NCBI GenBank assembly: GCA_016185345.1
Contig: JACPNS010000007.1
Coordinates: 1-46,134, forward strand
Reading direction: 5' to 3'
DNA length: 46,134 nt
Origin: Solirubrobacterales bacterium
Lineage (GTDB): Bacteria; Actinomycetota; Thermoleophilia; Solirubrobacterales; JACPNS01
Part shown: positions 33,632 to 42,202 of the stretch, piece by piece
Layout: each line of letters starts with the position of its first letter
Position numbering within the stretch: the first letter of the stretch is position 1
Notes under the pieces: generated by a model
Told to the model about the DNA's origin: nothing
Database searches by the model: none
Seen by the model: only the letters and a program-made list of their open reading frames with translations
Program-made: the position numbers and the translations under genes

Positions 33632-34567
33632 ATGAAACTCGAAGGGATCCACCACATCACGGCGATCACCGGCGACGCACGGAAGAACGTCGAGTTCTAC
33701 GTCGGCACGCTCGGTTTGCGCCTGGTCAAGAAAACCGTCAACCAGGACGACCCGACGGTCTACCACCTCTTCTACGGCGACGAGCGCGGAGACCCGGGCA
33801 TGGATCTGACCTTCTTCGAGTACCCCGGCGCCGTCCAAGGCCGCGCTGGCGCGGGCTCAGCGCACACAGTTGGTTGGCGCGTCGGCAGCGAGGCGACGCT
33901 CGATTTCTGGGAGCACCGCCTTGCGAAGGAGGGTTTTGAATCAGCGCGCGAGGACGGCGGCCTGACCTTCAAAGATCCAGAAGGCCTTCGCCACCTGCTG
34001 ACGGTTTACTCGGGCGACCAACCGCCGCTCAGCGCGATCGCCCCCGACATCCCGGCCGAGCACGCGCTGCTTGGCTTCGACGGCGTTCGTGCCTACGCGG
34101 CCGATCCGGCGCGCAGCGCGGCTCTACTTGAAGAAGTCCTCGGCTTCAAGCAGAGCGAGACCGGAGAGTGGACCGTGGGCGGCGATCAGCGCTCCTCGTA
34201 CTACGTCTACGACCAGGCCCCCGACGCCCCGGGCATCCAGGGAGCGGGCAGCGTCCACCACGTCGCCTTCGCGACCTACCCGGAGGATCAGGACCGCTGG
34301 CAGAAGCACATGGCCACGGCCGGCGCGCAGGCGACTCCCGTGATCGACCGCTTCTACTTCAGGTCGATCTACTTCCGCGAACCGTCAGGCATTCTGTTCG
34401 AGCTGGCGACGATGGGACCAGGGTTCACGGCCGATGAGCCGCTCGAGGAGCTTGGCCTGAATCTCTCGCTGCCGCCGGACTACGAGCACCTGCGTGAGCG
34501 CCTGGCGGGAGTCCTCACGCCATTACCCGATCCTCGCGGCGAGCGGGCAGGCATCTCCAACGACTGA
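33632..34567 (+). CDS. VOC-family ring-cleaving dioxygenase-like protein (MhqO/YkcA-like)
   Basis: A 311-residue protein with two vicinal-oxygen-chelate modules. The first begins LEGIHHITAITGDARKNVEF, the hallmark of the MhqO/YkcA group of putative ring-cleaving dioxygenases. The likely Fe/Mn ligands are a His in GIHH (residues 7-8), a His in SVHHVAFAT and a Glu in GILFELATM. The group is linked to breakdown of quinones or hydroquinones and to thiol stress in Bacillus. ATG 33632 is used because homology starts there and TAGTTT lies seven bases upstream; the open frame reaching back to 33107 is antisense to the cupredoxin gene. Probably monocistronic. Confidence 0.8.
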   Translation: MKLEGIHHITAITGDARKNVEFYVGTLGLRLVKKTVNQDDPTVYHLFYGDERGDPGMDLTFFEYPGAVQGRAGAGSAHTVGWRVGSEATLDFWEHRLAKEGFESAREDGGLTFKDPEGLRHLLTVYSGDQPPLSAIAPDIPAEHALLGFDGVRAYAADPARSAALLEEVLGFKQSETGEWTVGGDQRSSYYVYDQAPDAPGIQGAGSVHHVAFATYPEDQDRWQKHMATAGAQATPVIDRFYFRSIYFREPSGILFELATMGPGFTADEPLEELGLNLSLPPDYEHLRERLAGVLTPLPDPRGERAGISND

Positions 34568-34760
34568 ATGCGCGTGCGCTGCGCGGCGGCGGCGGGAACT
34601 CGAAGGAGCTGACTCATCGCCGCAGCCGGTAGACGAACTTCGCCACACTCACCGCTCAGGGCGGCATTAGTTCGGGCGATCCCCGAACCCCACACGCCGA
34701 GCAGCACTATCTGAGCTTCAGCGAACAAGCAGGAAAGCGCGCCGCCGCTCATTCCGGCGC

Positions 34761-35495
34761 TCATCGACCGGTCATCGTGATCCGTGAATCCATCTGACCG
34801 GGCACCTTGAGCGCCAGGAAGGGGCGATCGCTTCTCTTCCTGGGAGCAATGACCCGGGCCGAGAACTGCGTGAGCACCAGTTTCGTCTGCTTTGAGTAGG
34901 ACTTGCGAAACAGAGGCGGAAGCTTCGAACGAGTGGGAATATCAACGCGGACCACGCCGTCCTTGCTGACCGGCAAAACAAGGTTGATCGACTGTCCTCG
35001 GAAAGGCTTGCTGGTTGTGACGACCGCAAGCATGCGGGCGGGCTCACCGCCCCGGGGCTTGTAATTGAAGAGCCTGATCTTTCCCTTGAAGAGCGAGAGC
35101 GCACCGTACATATCCGCCGGTTTTCCAGGTTCCCCGAGGATTCCGGCGACCGACCCATCCCCGACCCGTGACGACTTGGGGCAAGTTGCCGGATCACCAT
35201 TGGTAGGGAGGCGTGCTCGGCAGACAGAAAGACTGTCGGAGTCTCCGTTGAATCGGGCTGACGGCGAGTGAACTTCGATTCGAGCGATTTCGTCCGGAGT
35301 CTCCGACGGCGTGGCGGCGACACTCGTGGCAGTCACCTTCAGGCTGATTTCCCGACCGGCGATCGTCGTTCCCGCGCCGCCAAACGTCACACTCGTCCGT
35401 CCAAGCGCTGCGGCAGCCACACCCGTGGCGCTGACGAGAGCCGCGCACACAAGCGCGAAGAATGCAAGTCGCCTCAGTGGCCTGGCTAATTGCAT
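34761..35495 (-). CDS. Secreted single-module relative of the giant repeat protein
   Basis: A 244-residue exported protein with a signal peptide (RRLAFFALVCAALVSATGVAAA). Its middle carries the landmarks of one module of the giant protein in the same order: a two-cysteine loop ending TCPKSSRVGDGSV (compare ACPASTRIG, GCPSSSRLG and TCPPESRVG in the giant), then YGALSLFKGKIRLFNY, EPARMLAVVTT and a late strand with LVLTQFSARVIAP. No catalytic motif is seen. The start overlaps the stop of the upstream coiled-coil gene by 10 nt, so the two are an operon. It may be a minimal unit or ancestor of the array, or a partner. Function unknown. Confidence 0.7.
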   Translation of the reverse strand: MQLARPLRRLAFFALVCAALVSATGVAAAALGRTSVTFGGAGTTIAGREISLKVTATSVAATPSETPDEIARIEVHSPSARFNGDSDSLSVCRARLPTNGDPATCPKSSRVGDGSVAGILGEPGKPADMYGALSLFKGKIRLFNYKPRGGEPARMLAVVTTSKPFRGQSINLVLPVSKDGVVRVDIPTRSKLPPLFRKSYSKQTKLVLTQFSARVIAPRKRSDRPFLALKVPGQMDSRITMTGR

Positions 35496-36043
35496 GTTCC
35501 AGGCTTCTCAGTACACGTTCGAATTCGCGCCGTATCGGCCTGAATCTCGTTCATTGTCTTCTCCAGGTCCGTCAGGACCGGTCCGAACCCGACCACAAGA
35601 TCCGAAGTGCTCTTGAATTCCTTGTCGATCGACCTGAGTCGCTTTGAAACCGAGCGAAGCTGCGGCGTAGCGCCGGAAAACTCATTCATTGAGGCGAGCA
35701 GGCTCTGCAGGAGTGCTGGCAGCTCATAGAGCGTGGCTGTACTTGTGCTCATGATTTCGAGCTGACCCAACGCTTGTTCGATCGGAGTCTGGAACTGCCG
35801 CTTGGTCTGATTCAGTTCTTTGAGCAGCGAACGCGATGTTCCGGCGCTCGTCGGCGCTGGCAGGCTGGGCACCGCCGCCTGTTCGCTCTGCGCAACCTTG
35901 GAGCTGGCCGGGCTCTCATCATCCTTCCGGACGATCTGCAGCAATAGGACGTTCGTGATGATCAACAGCACCACGATCCCGATTGATGCCGCAAGAAGCA
36001 GTTTTTGCCATGGCTGCATGGCGCCGAAACCTTCACCGTTCAT
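35486..36043 (-). CDS. Single-pass membrane protein with coiled-coil ectodomain, unknown function
   Basis: A 185-residue protein: short cytoplasmic N-terminus, one membrane helix (LLLAASIGIVVLLIITNVLLL, residues about 15-36), a Ser/Pro/Ala linker and a long helical, probably coiled-coil region rich in heptad Leu (SLLKELNQTKRQF, LYELPALLQSLLASMNEF, LRSVSKRLRSIDKEFKST). It ends with two cysteines (RTCTEKPGTC) that could form a disulphide. I do not recognise the family; a loose likeness to the tail of MCE proteins is not enough for a call. It overlaps the single-module secreted gene, so the two probably work together at the cell surface. Confidence 0.65.
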   Translation of the reverse strand: MNGEGFGAMQPWQKLLLAASIGIVVLLIITNVLLLQIVRKDDESPASSKVAQSEQAAVPSLPAPTSAGTSRSLLKELNQTKRQFQTPIEQALGQLEIMSTSTATLYELPALLQSLLASMNEFSGATPQLRSVSKRLRSIDKEFKSTSDLVVGFGPVLTDLEKTMNEIQADTARIRTCTEKPGTCN

Positions 36044-36246
36044 GCGGATCCGTTCCCGGAACTAGCCCGTTCCAGCGTGTCTCATTGATAGTTCCCCCAT
36101 ACATCGCCTGCTCAGGCTACCTGCAGAATGAGTCGCCCGTGCCCGCTGCAAACGAATAATCTATGCCCGAGCAACTACAAGTAACTCACTAGTGTTAGTG
36201 TCGATTTATCGGTAGTAACAACGGGAACGTCACGGAGGGGAGCCGG

Positions 36247-36975
36247 ATGGAGCCTCAAGCGAGCCTGCTGCGCCTGATTGGAATTTCGAAGTCTTACGGC
36301 TCGGGAGACCAAGCTGTTCGCATTCTCAATGATGTTGATTTCAATCTTGCGCGCGCGGAGTTCGTCGCGATCAAGGGTCCTAGTGGCGCTGGGAAGTCGA
36401 CCTTGCTTCACATCGCTGCCGGACTCGACCATCCGACGGAAGGCACGGTCGTTTTCGACGGCTCGGATCTTGGAATGATGTCGGAAAACGACCGCACCAT
36501 GTTTCGTCGCAAACACCTTGGATTCGTCTTTCAGTTCTTCAACCTCGTTCCCGGGATCGACGTTCGCGACAACGTGGCCCTGCCTCTGCTGCTTGACGGT
36601 ATGCCGCGTGGAGAGGCCGCGGAAACGGCTGCCGAGGCGATCAGGGAAGTCGGTCTCGGCCATCGGATGGACCACCTCGCTGGAGAACTCTCAGGTGGGG
36701 AGATGCAACGAACAGCCGTCGCCCGCGCGATCGCGCCAAAGCCGGCATTGATCGTGGCCGATGAGCCGACCGGCAATCTCGACACGCAGACTGGTGATGC
36801 GGTTCTCGATCTGCTTGCGGGACTCTGCGCTGAGCGCGCAACGGCGATATTGATGGTCACGCACGAGGACCGTGCTGCTGCCCGGGCAGATCGCGTGGTT
36901 GAGGTCCGGGACGGACGACTCACCGATCACGCGGTTGCCGACACGGCCATCGCAGAACGGCGACTGTCGGGATGA
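36247..36975 (+). CDS. ABC transporter ATPase, MacB/LolD type
   Basis: A 242-residue ATPase with Walker A GPSGAGKST (44-52), Q-loop FVFQFFNLVP, signature LSGGEMQR, Walker B ALIVADEPTGNLD and H-loop VTHED. The MacB/LolD/FtsE branch drives FtsX-type permeases that move lipoproteins, peptides or toxins by mechanotransmission rather than classical import. GGAGGGG (36234-36240) lies six bases before ATG 36247, one of the few strong Shine-Dalgarno sites in this window. The next gene overlaps by ATGA and encodes its permease. The upstream gap is shared with the divergent coiled-coil membrane protein gene. Confidence 0.88.
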   Translation: MEPQASLLRLIGISKSYGSGDQAVRILNDVDFNLARAEFVAIKGPSGAGKSTLLHIAAGLDHPTEGTVVFDGSDLGMMSENDRTMFRRKHLGFVFQFFNLVPGIDVRDNVALPLLLDGMPRGEAAETAAEAIREVGLGHRMDHLAGELSGGEMQRTAVARAIAPKPALIVADEPTGNLDTQTGDAVLDLLAGLCAERATAILMVTHEDRAAARADRVVEVRDGRLTDHAVADTAIAERRLSG

Positions 36976-39497
36976 ATGCGGCCGGGCCGCTGTTTCGGCT
37001 CTCGCGAAGGCGACTCGCCTCGCGTCCACTGCGCACGGCACTGAGCGTCGTGTCAATTGCCGCTGCGGTTGCGTTCGTGTTTGCGGTGCAGGTGATCAAT
37101 CTCAGCCCGTCTGCTTCGTATCGCGAACTCGAGGATGCGGTTGGGGGCAAGGTTGATGTCTACATGGCGTCTCGTTCCGAACTGGGCGTGCCAGCCCGGC
37201 TCTTCAGCCGCATCGAGGAAGTCCCGCAAGTTCAGAGCGCGGCCCCGATCACGCAGCAGCTCGTCACGGTCTCGACCGCAGAGGACTCGACGCGGGTTGC
37301 AATGATCGGCGTCGATGAACGCCTGAAAGAGTTTCGCCCGAAGGCAGCCGACTCCGAGCTCTTCCAAGCCCGAGATGAGTCCGCCAACGGGCTTTACCTG
37401 CCGCAGCACGTCGCGCGCCAGATTGCGGTCGGCCCTGGCGACCAAGTCTCGGTCCGGTACAACGCTGAAGTTCGAACGGCGCTCGTCGCTGGGGTGCTCG
37501 ATGAACGGTCATCCGACGCGCTGAGTGGACTCTCTGTGGTGCTTGCCCCGCTCGGCCTCGCGCAGAGTCTCACTGGAACCGGCGGAAGGTTGACGCGCGT
37601 GTTGGTGAAGCTCCGAGGCCCGCAGGATCAGCAGACTGCTGCCGCGTTGGCCAGCGCGAGCGAGGGACTGCTTGATGTGCAGCAAAAGGGTTCGGAGGCC
37701 GCGCTGTTTGACAGCGCGACCTGGATCGAACGCCAGACGGCGTCGCTCTTCGCTGCGCTGACGCTCCTGATCGGCGCGCTGCTCGTTTTCAATGTCGCCG
37801 CGCTGAACGCGATCGAACGGCGACGCGACGTAGGAGTGATGAGAATGATCGGCGCGACCCGGCGGGTGATCCTGCTCCATACGGTCGCCGAGGCGGCGCT
37901 GCTCGGAGTCGTCGGGTCGGTGCTTGGGGTCCTCCTCGGTCGGGTGCTCCTGACGCTGATCGCGGGCAGCGGCCCGGAGTACCTATCGGCGGCATTCTTG
38001 GCCAGTCCCGGAATCGTGGTGCCCGCGGGACTGGTTGCGCTTGCCGTCGGCGCCGGGACGATCGCGGCGGTCGTTGGGGCGACGATTCCAGTCGCCTTGC
38101 AGCTTCGGTCTGAAAGCGCAACGAATCCAGCTGCGGAGTCATCGGCCAACGGTTCGCCACGCACGCTCGGATTTCGCACCGTTTTTGCCTGCGCGGTGCT
38201 TCTCGCAGGCACGGTCTTCGCCCTCGTCGTTCCCTCTGGCATATCGGTCGGAATCCTCTTGTTGATCCTGGGCGTGGGGGTCCTGATGCCGACGATCGTT
38301 CGGCTGGCGGTGAAAGCCGCTAGCAGCGCCATGCCTCGTCCGGGGGGTCCGGCCCGGCTCGGAATCGCCGAATTCGTTGCGTTCCCCGGGAGGGCTGTGG
38401 CACTCGCCTCGATCTGCGCGATGTCCTTTGGAACACTTGTGCTTATAGGCGGATCCGCTGCGAATCTGGAGAGGGGGATTGCCTCACTGGGTGGCAATAT
38501 GTTCGACGCGGGTGATCTTTGGCTCTCAGTGGATGGGCCCGAGAACAGAATCGGAACCCAGGGCTTTGACGCCACGCAGTTCGAGAGCGTGCGTAAGATT
38601 TCTGGCGTCAGCGAGCTTCGCCCATACCGTCTCACCTATCTTGATTTCGATGAACGGCGAGTCTTCGTGATCGGCTACGCGCCGGGAGTGACGAGGCAAC
38701 TCAACGGAAACGAATTCATCGTCGGCGACAGGGAGGCGCTCTCCAAAGGCCTTCCACGAGTCGGAGATGTGGCAGTCAGCCAAGCGCTGGCGCGGCGCGA
38801 AAAGCTGCGACTCGGGCAGCGCTTCGATCTGCCCACACCGACCGGAATCCAGCGCGTGAGGTACGTCGCGACCATTAGTAACTACGGCTGGCAGGCTGGC
38901 GCAATCACGATGGGGGGAACGACGTTCACCAAAGCGTGGGGCAGCGAGGAGGCGTCGATGCTCGGGGTGAAGTTGTCTCCGGGAGCCCCCCTGGCGACTG
39001 TGGACAAGCAGCTGCGCGCGCAGCTCGGCGCGGACTCAGGCTTCCGGATCGAGACTCCAGCACAGGGCGTTGAACGCGGTCGTGAGAACGTCAAGCTGGC
39101 GCTCTCGCGCCTGAAGCAGATCGAACTCACGGTACTGATCGGTGCGATCCTGGCGGTGACCGCAAGCGCACTGACCGCGGTGAGTCAGCGTCGTCGCCGA
39201 ATCGCAGGACTTCGTGCGATCGGAATGTCGCCAGTTCAGACCGCGACAGCACTCTTCGTCGAGATGAGCTTCGTTCTCCTGGTAGGAGCGATTGTCGGGG
39301 TCGCGCTGGGCCTCGCGGGGCAGCGCATTCTGCTGTCAACGTTTGAAGAAGTCGGCTTTCCAGCCCACTTCGCGATCGCTCCTGGACCGCTGATTGCCGT
39401 TGCGGCGGCACTGCTATTGATCGCCGTCGTATCTACGTTGCTGTCAACGCGAGAGGCGCTTCGTCGCTCGATCGTTGACGATCTGGCATTCGAGTGA
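36972..39497 (+). CDS. FtsX-like ABC permease, duplicated (two FtsX domains)
   Basis: An 841-residue permease. After an N-terminal membrane helix (VVSIAAAVAFVFAVQVI) comes a large extracellular domain, then three helices (about 255-385: SLFAALTLLIGALLVFNV and following). A middle hydrophobic block (about 400-500) leads to a second extracellular domain and three final helices (LTVLIGAILAVTASALTAV, FVLLVGAIVGVALGLAG, LIAVAAALLLIAVVSTLL). This double-FtsX, ten-helix layout is typical of Gram-positive transporters paired with a MacB-type ATPase. It overlaps the ATPase gene by 4 nt. Cargo unknown; nearby lipoproteins and the two-component system suggest envelope defence or lipoprotein handling. 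It converges with the prenyl synthase gene, one base apart. Confidence 0.85.
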   Translation: MNAAGPLFRLSRRRLASRPLRTALSVVSIAAAVAFVFAVQVINLSPSASYRELEDAVGGKVDVYMASRSELGVPARLFSRIEEVPQVQSAAPITQQLVTVSTAEDSTRVAMIGVDERLKEFRPKAADSELFQARDESANGLYLPQHVARQIAVGPGDQVSVRYNAEVRTALVAGVLDERSSDALSGLSVVLAPLGLAQSLTGTGGRLTRVLVKLRGPQDQQTAAALASASEGLLDVQQKGSEAALFDSATWIERQTASLFAALTLLIGALLVFNVAALNAIERRRDVGVMRMIGATRRVILLHTVAEAALLGVVGSVLGVLLGRVLLTLIAGSGPEYLSAAFLASPGIVVPAGLVALAVGAGTIAAVVGATIPVALQLRSESATNPAAESSANGSPRTLGFRTVFACAVLLAGTVFALVVPSGISVGILLLILGVGVLMPTIVRLAVKAASSAMPRPGGPARLGIAEFVAFPGRAVALASICAMSFGTLVLIGGSAANLERGIASLGGNMFDAGDLWLSVDGPENRIGTQGFDATQFESVRKISGVSELRPYRLTYLDFDERRVFVIGYAPGVTRQLNGNEFIVGDREALSKGLPRVGDVAVSQALARREKLRLGQRFDLPTPTGIQRVRYVATISNYGWQAGAITMGGTTFTKAWGSEEASMLGVKLSPGAPLATVDKQLRAQLGADSGFRIETPAQGVERGRENVKLALSRLKQIELTVLIGAILAVTASALTAVSQRRRRIAGLRAIGMSPVQTATALFVEMSFVLLVGAIVGVALGLAGQRILLSTFEEVGFPAHFAIAPGPLIAVAAALLLIAVVSTLLSTREALRRSIVDDLAFE

Positions 39498-39498
39498 G

Positions 39499-40344
39499 TC
39501 AGCGATTCAACAGGAAGGCGCGCGAGATCACTACGTTTCGTCGCCACCTGGGGACCACCGGACACCCTTCCGCGCAGCCATAGCCCTCGCGCTCAATCTG
39601 CCGCAGTATTTCTCGATAGAGCGAAGCGCAGGCTCCGGCGGCACGCCCGCCCTCGGGAAGAAGTCGGCTCACAGGCTCGCCTTCGTCAAGCCACGCGTCT
39701 GCGCGCGTGATCTGGTCTTTCAAGAGCAACTCCCTGTGCCCGGGATCGGTCGAACCGAATCGCCTCACAGTCTCACCGGCGATATAGCAGCGTCCTTCGA
39801 GCCGGTCGAGATCGATGTCGCGCAAAATGTGCGCACGCTGCACCCCGATACCCAGCGCGGTGATCCTGCGTTCTGCCTCATCAGACCTCGCGCCCGCAAT
39901 CTGGGCAACCATCACACCAACGGCCCCGGCGACACGGCGGCAGTAGAGATCCACGTCCTCCTCAGTCTCGACTGTGGAGCCGACCATGTCATGGCGCATG
40001 GCCAGGCAGAAGTCAGCGACGGGCTCCGGCTGCAACCCACGCCTCGCCGAAAGATCGGCGAAGACCGCTGCCTCGTGACCCGTTGCCGATTCACCCTGGC
40101 TCCAGGCCTCGACGGCACCAAGGCGTTGTTCTGCATCTTCCTGACGCTCATCCACGAGGTCATCAAGTGTGCGCAGCGCGCCGTACAGGAGTCGCAGATC
40201 GCGCCGCAAGCCACTGGGAAGGAGCAATGCGACCGACGTGAACGTGCTGTCTCGCCCGGGTCGCCGCGGTTGAACGGCTGTTTGATCCGACCCCGAAAGC
40301 TCGGCAACGGTAGGGTCGAAGGCCGGTTTCCGCATTGGATCCAT
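39499..40344 (-). CDS. Squalene/phytoene synthase-family enzyme
   Basis: A 281-residue all-helical trans-isoprenyl diphosphate synthase of the squalene/phytoene synthase family. The first Asp motif is LRTLDDLVDE (61-65), the second RAHILRDIDLDRLEGRCYI (175-180). The enzymes join two C15 or C20 prenyl diphosphates head-to-head to make squalene, phytoene or hydroxysqualene. No desaturase, HpnC/HpnE or cyclase gene is present here, so the product is open. ATG 40344 lies one base after the upstream kinase's stop (TAGGATG), suggesting coupling; ATG 40335 is an alternative. The position beside sensor-kinase genes is unusual for a terpenoid gene. Confidence 0.8.
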   Translation of the reverse strand: MDPMRKPAFDPTVAELSGSDQTAVQPRRPGRDSTFTSVALLLPSGLRRDLRLLYGALRTLDDLVDERQEDAEQRLGAVEAWSQGESATGHEAAVFADLSARRGLQPEPVADFCLAMRHDMVGSTVETEEDVDLYCRRVAGAVGVMVAQIAGARSDEAERRITALGIGVQRAHILRDIDLDRLEGRCYIAGETVRRFGSTDPGHRELLLKDQITRADAWLDEGEPVSRLLPEGGRAAGACASLYREILRQIEREGYGCAEGCPVVPRWRRNVVISRAFLLNR

Positions 40345-40345
40345 C

Positions 40346-42133
40346 CTAGAACGATGTCGTGCCAGCGGGCGTTTCGCCAGAAACATGAGTTCTCGGGAGC
40401 ACTGCCGACAAGATCGTTCCTTCGCCATCCGGACTCAAGATCTCAAGTGAGCCCCCGAAGGCGCTCACTCGTTCAATCAATCCAGCCAGTCCCGAACCAG
40501 CCCCAAGATCGGCGCCGCCCACGCCGTCGTCACTGACGATGAGACGTACGTATTCTCCCTGCTCGAGCACCTCAAGAGTCACCCTGCCAGCTCTTGAATG
40601 GCGGGTCGCGTTCGCCAAGGCTTCAGCCGCGAGAAAGTAGATCGTGGCTTCGACCTGGTCAGGAAGACGCCGATCCGGGACCTCGAGAACCGCTGCGGGC
40701 ACCGGGCTGCGATCGGCGAGTGCTTGTAGCGCGCCGGACAGCCCGTTCGAAGACAGGTTCGCTGGGTGTAGGCCTCGAGCGATCTTCCGCAGTTCAATGG
40801 TTGCTTCGGTCAATCCATCGACGGCCTGTTCAAAGAGCGCGGCAGCCGCAGCGGGATCGTCAGACAGTTTGGACTTTGCGCGGTTGAGCCCCATCGCGAT
40901 CGCGAGCAACTGCTGTTGCGCGCCGTCGTGCAAATCGCGTTCAAATCTCCGCCGTTCGGCGTCCGTGGATTCGACGAGACGGAGCCGCGAGCTCTCAAGC
41001 TCCTTCACGTGGGCGCGGAGTTCGGCCTCGAGTCGTTTGTTCTCCAATGAAAGCGCCGCCGCGCCGGCCGCTGCCTCGATCAGCTTGGTCTGGTCTCCCA
41101 TCGACTCGTCGTAGATGATCGCTGCGATCATCTGGCCGTTGGAGTCAACCGTTTGCCAGCGCTGCGTTGAATGCATGTGTGGCGGCTTAACAGGCTGCCC
41201 GTCGGCGTCGACGAACTGCTCACGGTCGGGTAGCCAGTAGGCAAGTTGAAGCGTTGGATCGTCGAGCGCCTGAGCGAGTACGTCGCGTAGATCCTTGTCC
41301 AGATTCTCGCCATTTGCAAGCATCGCGACCAGATCGCCTACGGCGCCAGCGCGGGTGAAGCGCCCTCGCACCAGCCCGTAGGCGACCGCAGCCGGAATCG
41401 ATAGCGAGACGGAAAGCACCACGAGATTCAGCGACCGAATCAACTCCCCTGAAGCACCGGCGATGTCACTCACAAAGATCAGAGCAAACACCGCGATGGT
41501 GAGCCCTCCGCTCCAGATCACGGGTGCCAGCTGCGAGCGTCGCGACGGCACGGACGCGTACCAGCGCCGCGTCAGCGCGACGGCGAGCCCGATGACCAGA
41601 AGTGCATTCAGCGTCAGTCGAGCGGCGGTGATCGCGTTGAACATCGTTTCGTCCGTACGAAGCAGAAGTGGATTGGCGCCGCAAGTCACGCAATCCAACC
41701 GCGGATCCAGAACGAACATCGCCGGCCACGCGAGGAGGAACGCATCGAAGTAGCCAAGGGTGATCACGGCGCGTTGGAACCTCGTGTCGAACCGCCCCGT
41801 TGGGTAGATCATCAGGAGATGACCGATCAGCACCGGCATCACGTGACTCGCGAGCAGACCAACGACAAGCGGACCACCGGCGTCTGTTGCCTGTAGGCCC
41901 AACGGAATTGCGGCGAAGCCGATGGCGACGAGTACCCAGGCGGTGCGGTCACCCGGACGCCGGAGATTGACGACGAGGCCGACCGCGATGAATGAGGACG
42001 ACGCCAGAACTGCCAGAAGAATCACCGCGACCGGATATCTGACGTTTCCGTTGGAAGGCGCCAAAAGCGCAATCAGCAAGGCGGCCAATATCGTGGTCGC
42101 GACGACGACGATGCCCATTCGTACGGCTCGCAT
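40346..42133 (-). CDS. NarL-type sensor histidine kinase with multi-helix N-terminus
   Basis: A 595-residue kinase. Seven to eight membrane helices fill the first ~250 residues. A GAF-like soluble part follows (PTLQLAYWLPDREQFVDADG), then a coiled-coil linker and HisKA_3 dimerisation domain with the phospho-acceptor His in ERDLHDGAQQQLLAIA. The ATPase domain has the N-box AAEALANATRHS, G1 SDDGVGGAD and G2 GSGLAGLIERV. It probably phosphorylates the response regulator encoded at 42969-43637 on the same strand; a plus-strand lipoprotein gene sits between them and may take part in sensing. The signal is unknown. A second in-frame Met lies at 42118. Confidence 0.85.
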   Translation of the reverse strand: MRAVRMGIVVVATTILAALLIALLAPSNGNVRYPVAVILLAVLASSSFIAVGLVVNLRRPGDRTAWVLVAIGFAAIPLGLQATDAGGPLVVGLLASHVMPVLIGHLLMIYPTGRFDTRFQRAVITLGYFDAFLLAWPAMFVLDPRLDCVTCGANPLLLRTDETMFNAITAARLTLNALLVIGLAVALTRRWYASVPSRRSQLAPVIWSGGLTIAVFALIFVSDIAGASGELIRSLNLVVLSVSLSIPAAVAYGLVRGRFTRAGAVGDLVAMLANGENLDKDLRDVLAQALDDPTLQLAYWLPDREQFVDADGQPVKPPHMHSTQRWQTVDSNGQMIAAIIYDESMGDQTKLIEAAAGAAALSLENKRLEAELRAHVKELESSRLRLVESTDAERRRFERDLHDGAQQQLLAIAMGLNRAKSKLSDDPAAAAALFEQAVDGLTEATIELRKIARGLHPANLSSNGLSGALQALADRSPVPAAVLEVPDRRLPDQVEATIYFLAAEALANATRHSRAGRVTLEVLEQGEYVRLIVSDDGVGGADLGAGSGLAGLIERVSAFGGSLEILSPDGEGTILSAVLPRTHVSGETPAGTTSF

Positions 42134-42188
42134 CTACGCCCGACCGAGTCTGCGATTGCATTGCATAAGCCGTCTCACGAGAAGCCGG

Positions 42189-42194
42189 TAGCCT
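42189..42194 (+). promoter_or_regulatory. TAGCCT -10 box of the lipoprotein gene
   Basis: TAGCCT lies eight bases before ATG 42203, matching the TAnnnT boxes before other starts in the window. It sits in the 69-bp gap shared with the divergent sensor kinase gene. Confidence 0.4.
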
Positions 42195-42202
42195 AACCCC
42201 GG

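Noticed and set aside
34480-34764. Minus-strand frame of 94 codons between the VOC gene and the single-module gene
   Set aside because: No domain, odd composition and overlap with the VOC gene end. The gap 34568-34760 appears to hold no gene; I see no clear terminator in it.
36187-36194. CACTAGTG palindrome upstream of the ABC ATPase gene as an operator
   Set aside because: Only 8 bp, with arms that do not extend; too short to support a call.
40335-40348. TAGGAT before ATG 40335 of the prenyl synthase gene as a leaderless promoter
   Set aside because: The TAG is the stop codon of the upstream kinase gene and ATG 40344 is coupled to it, so the match may be coincidental. Left out of the promoter count.
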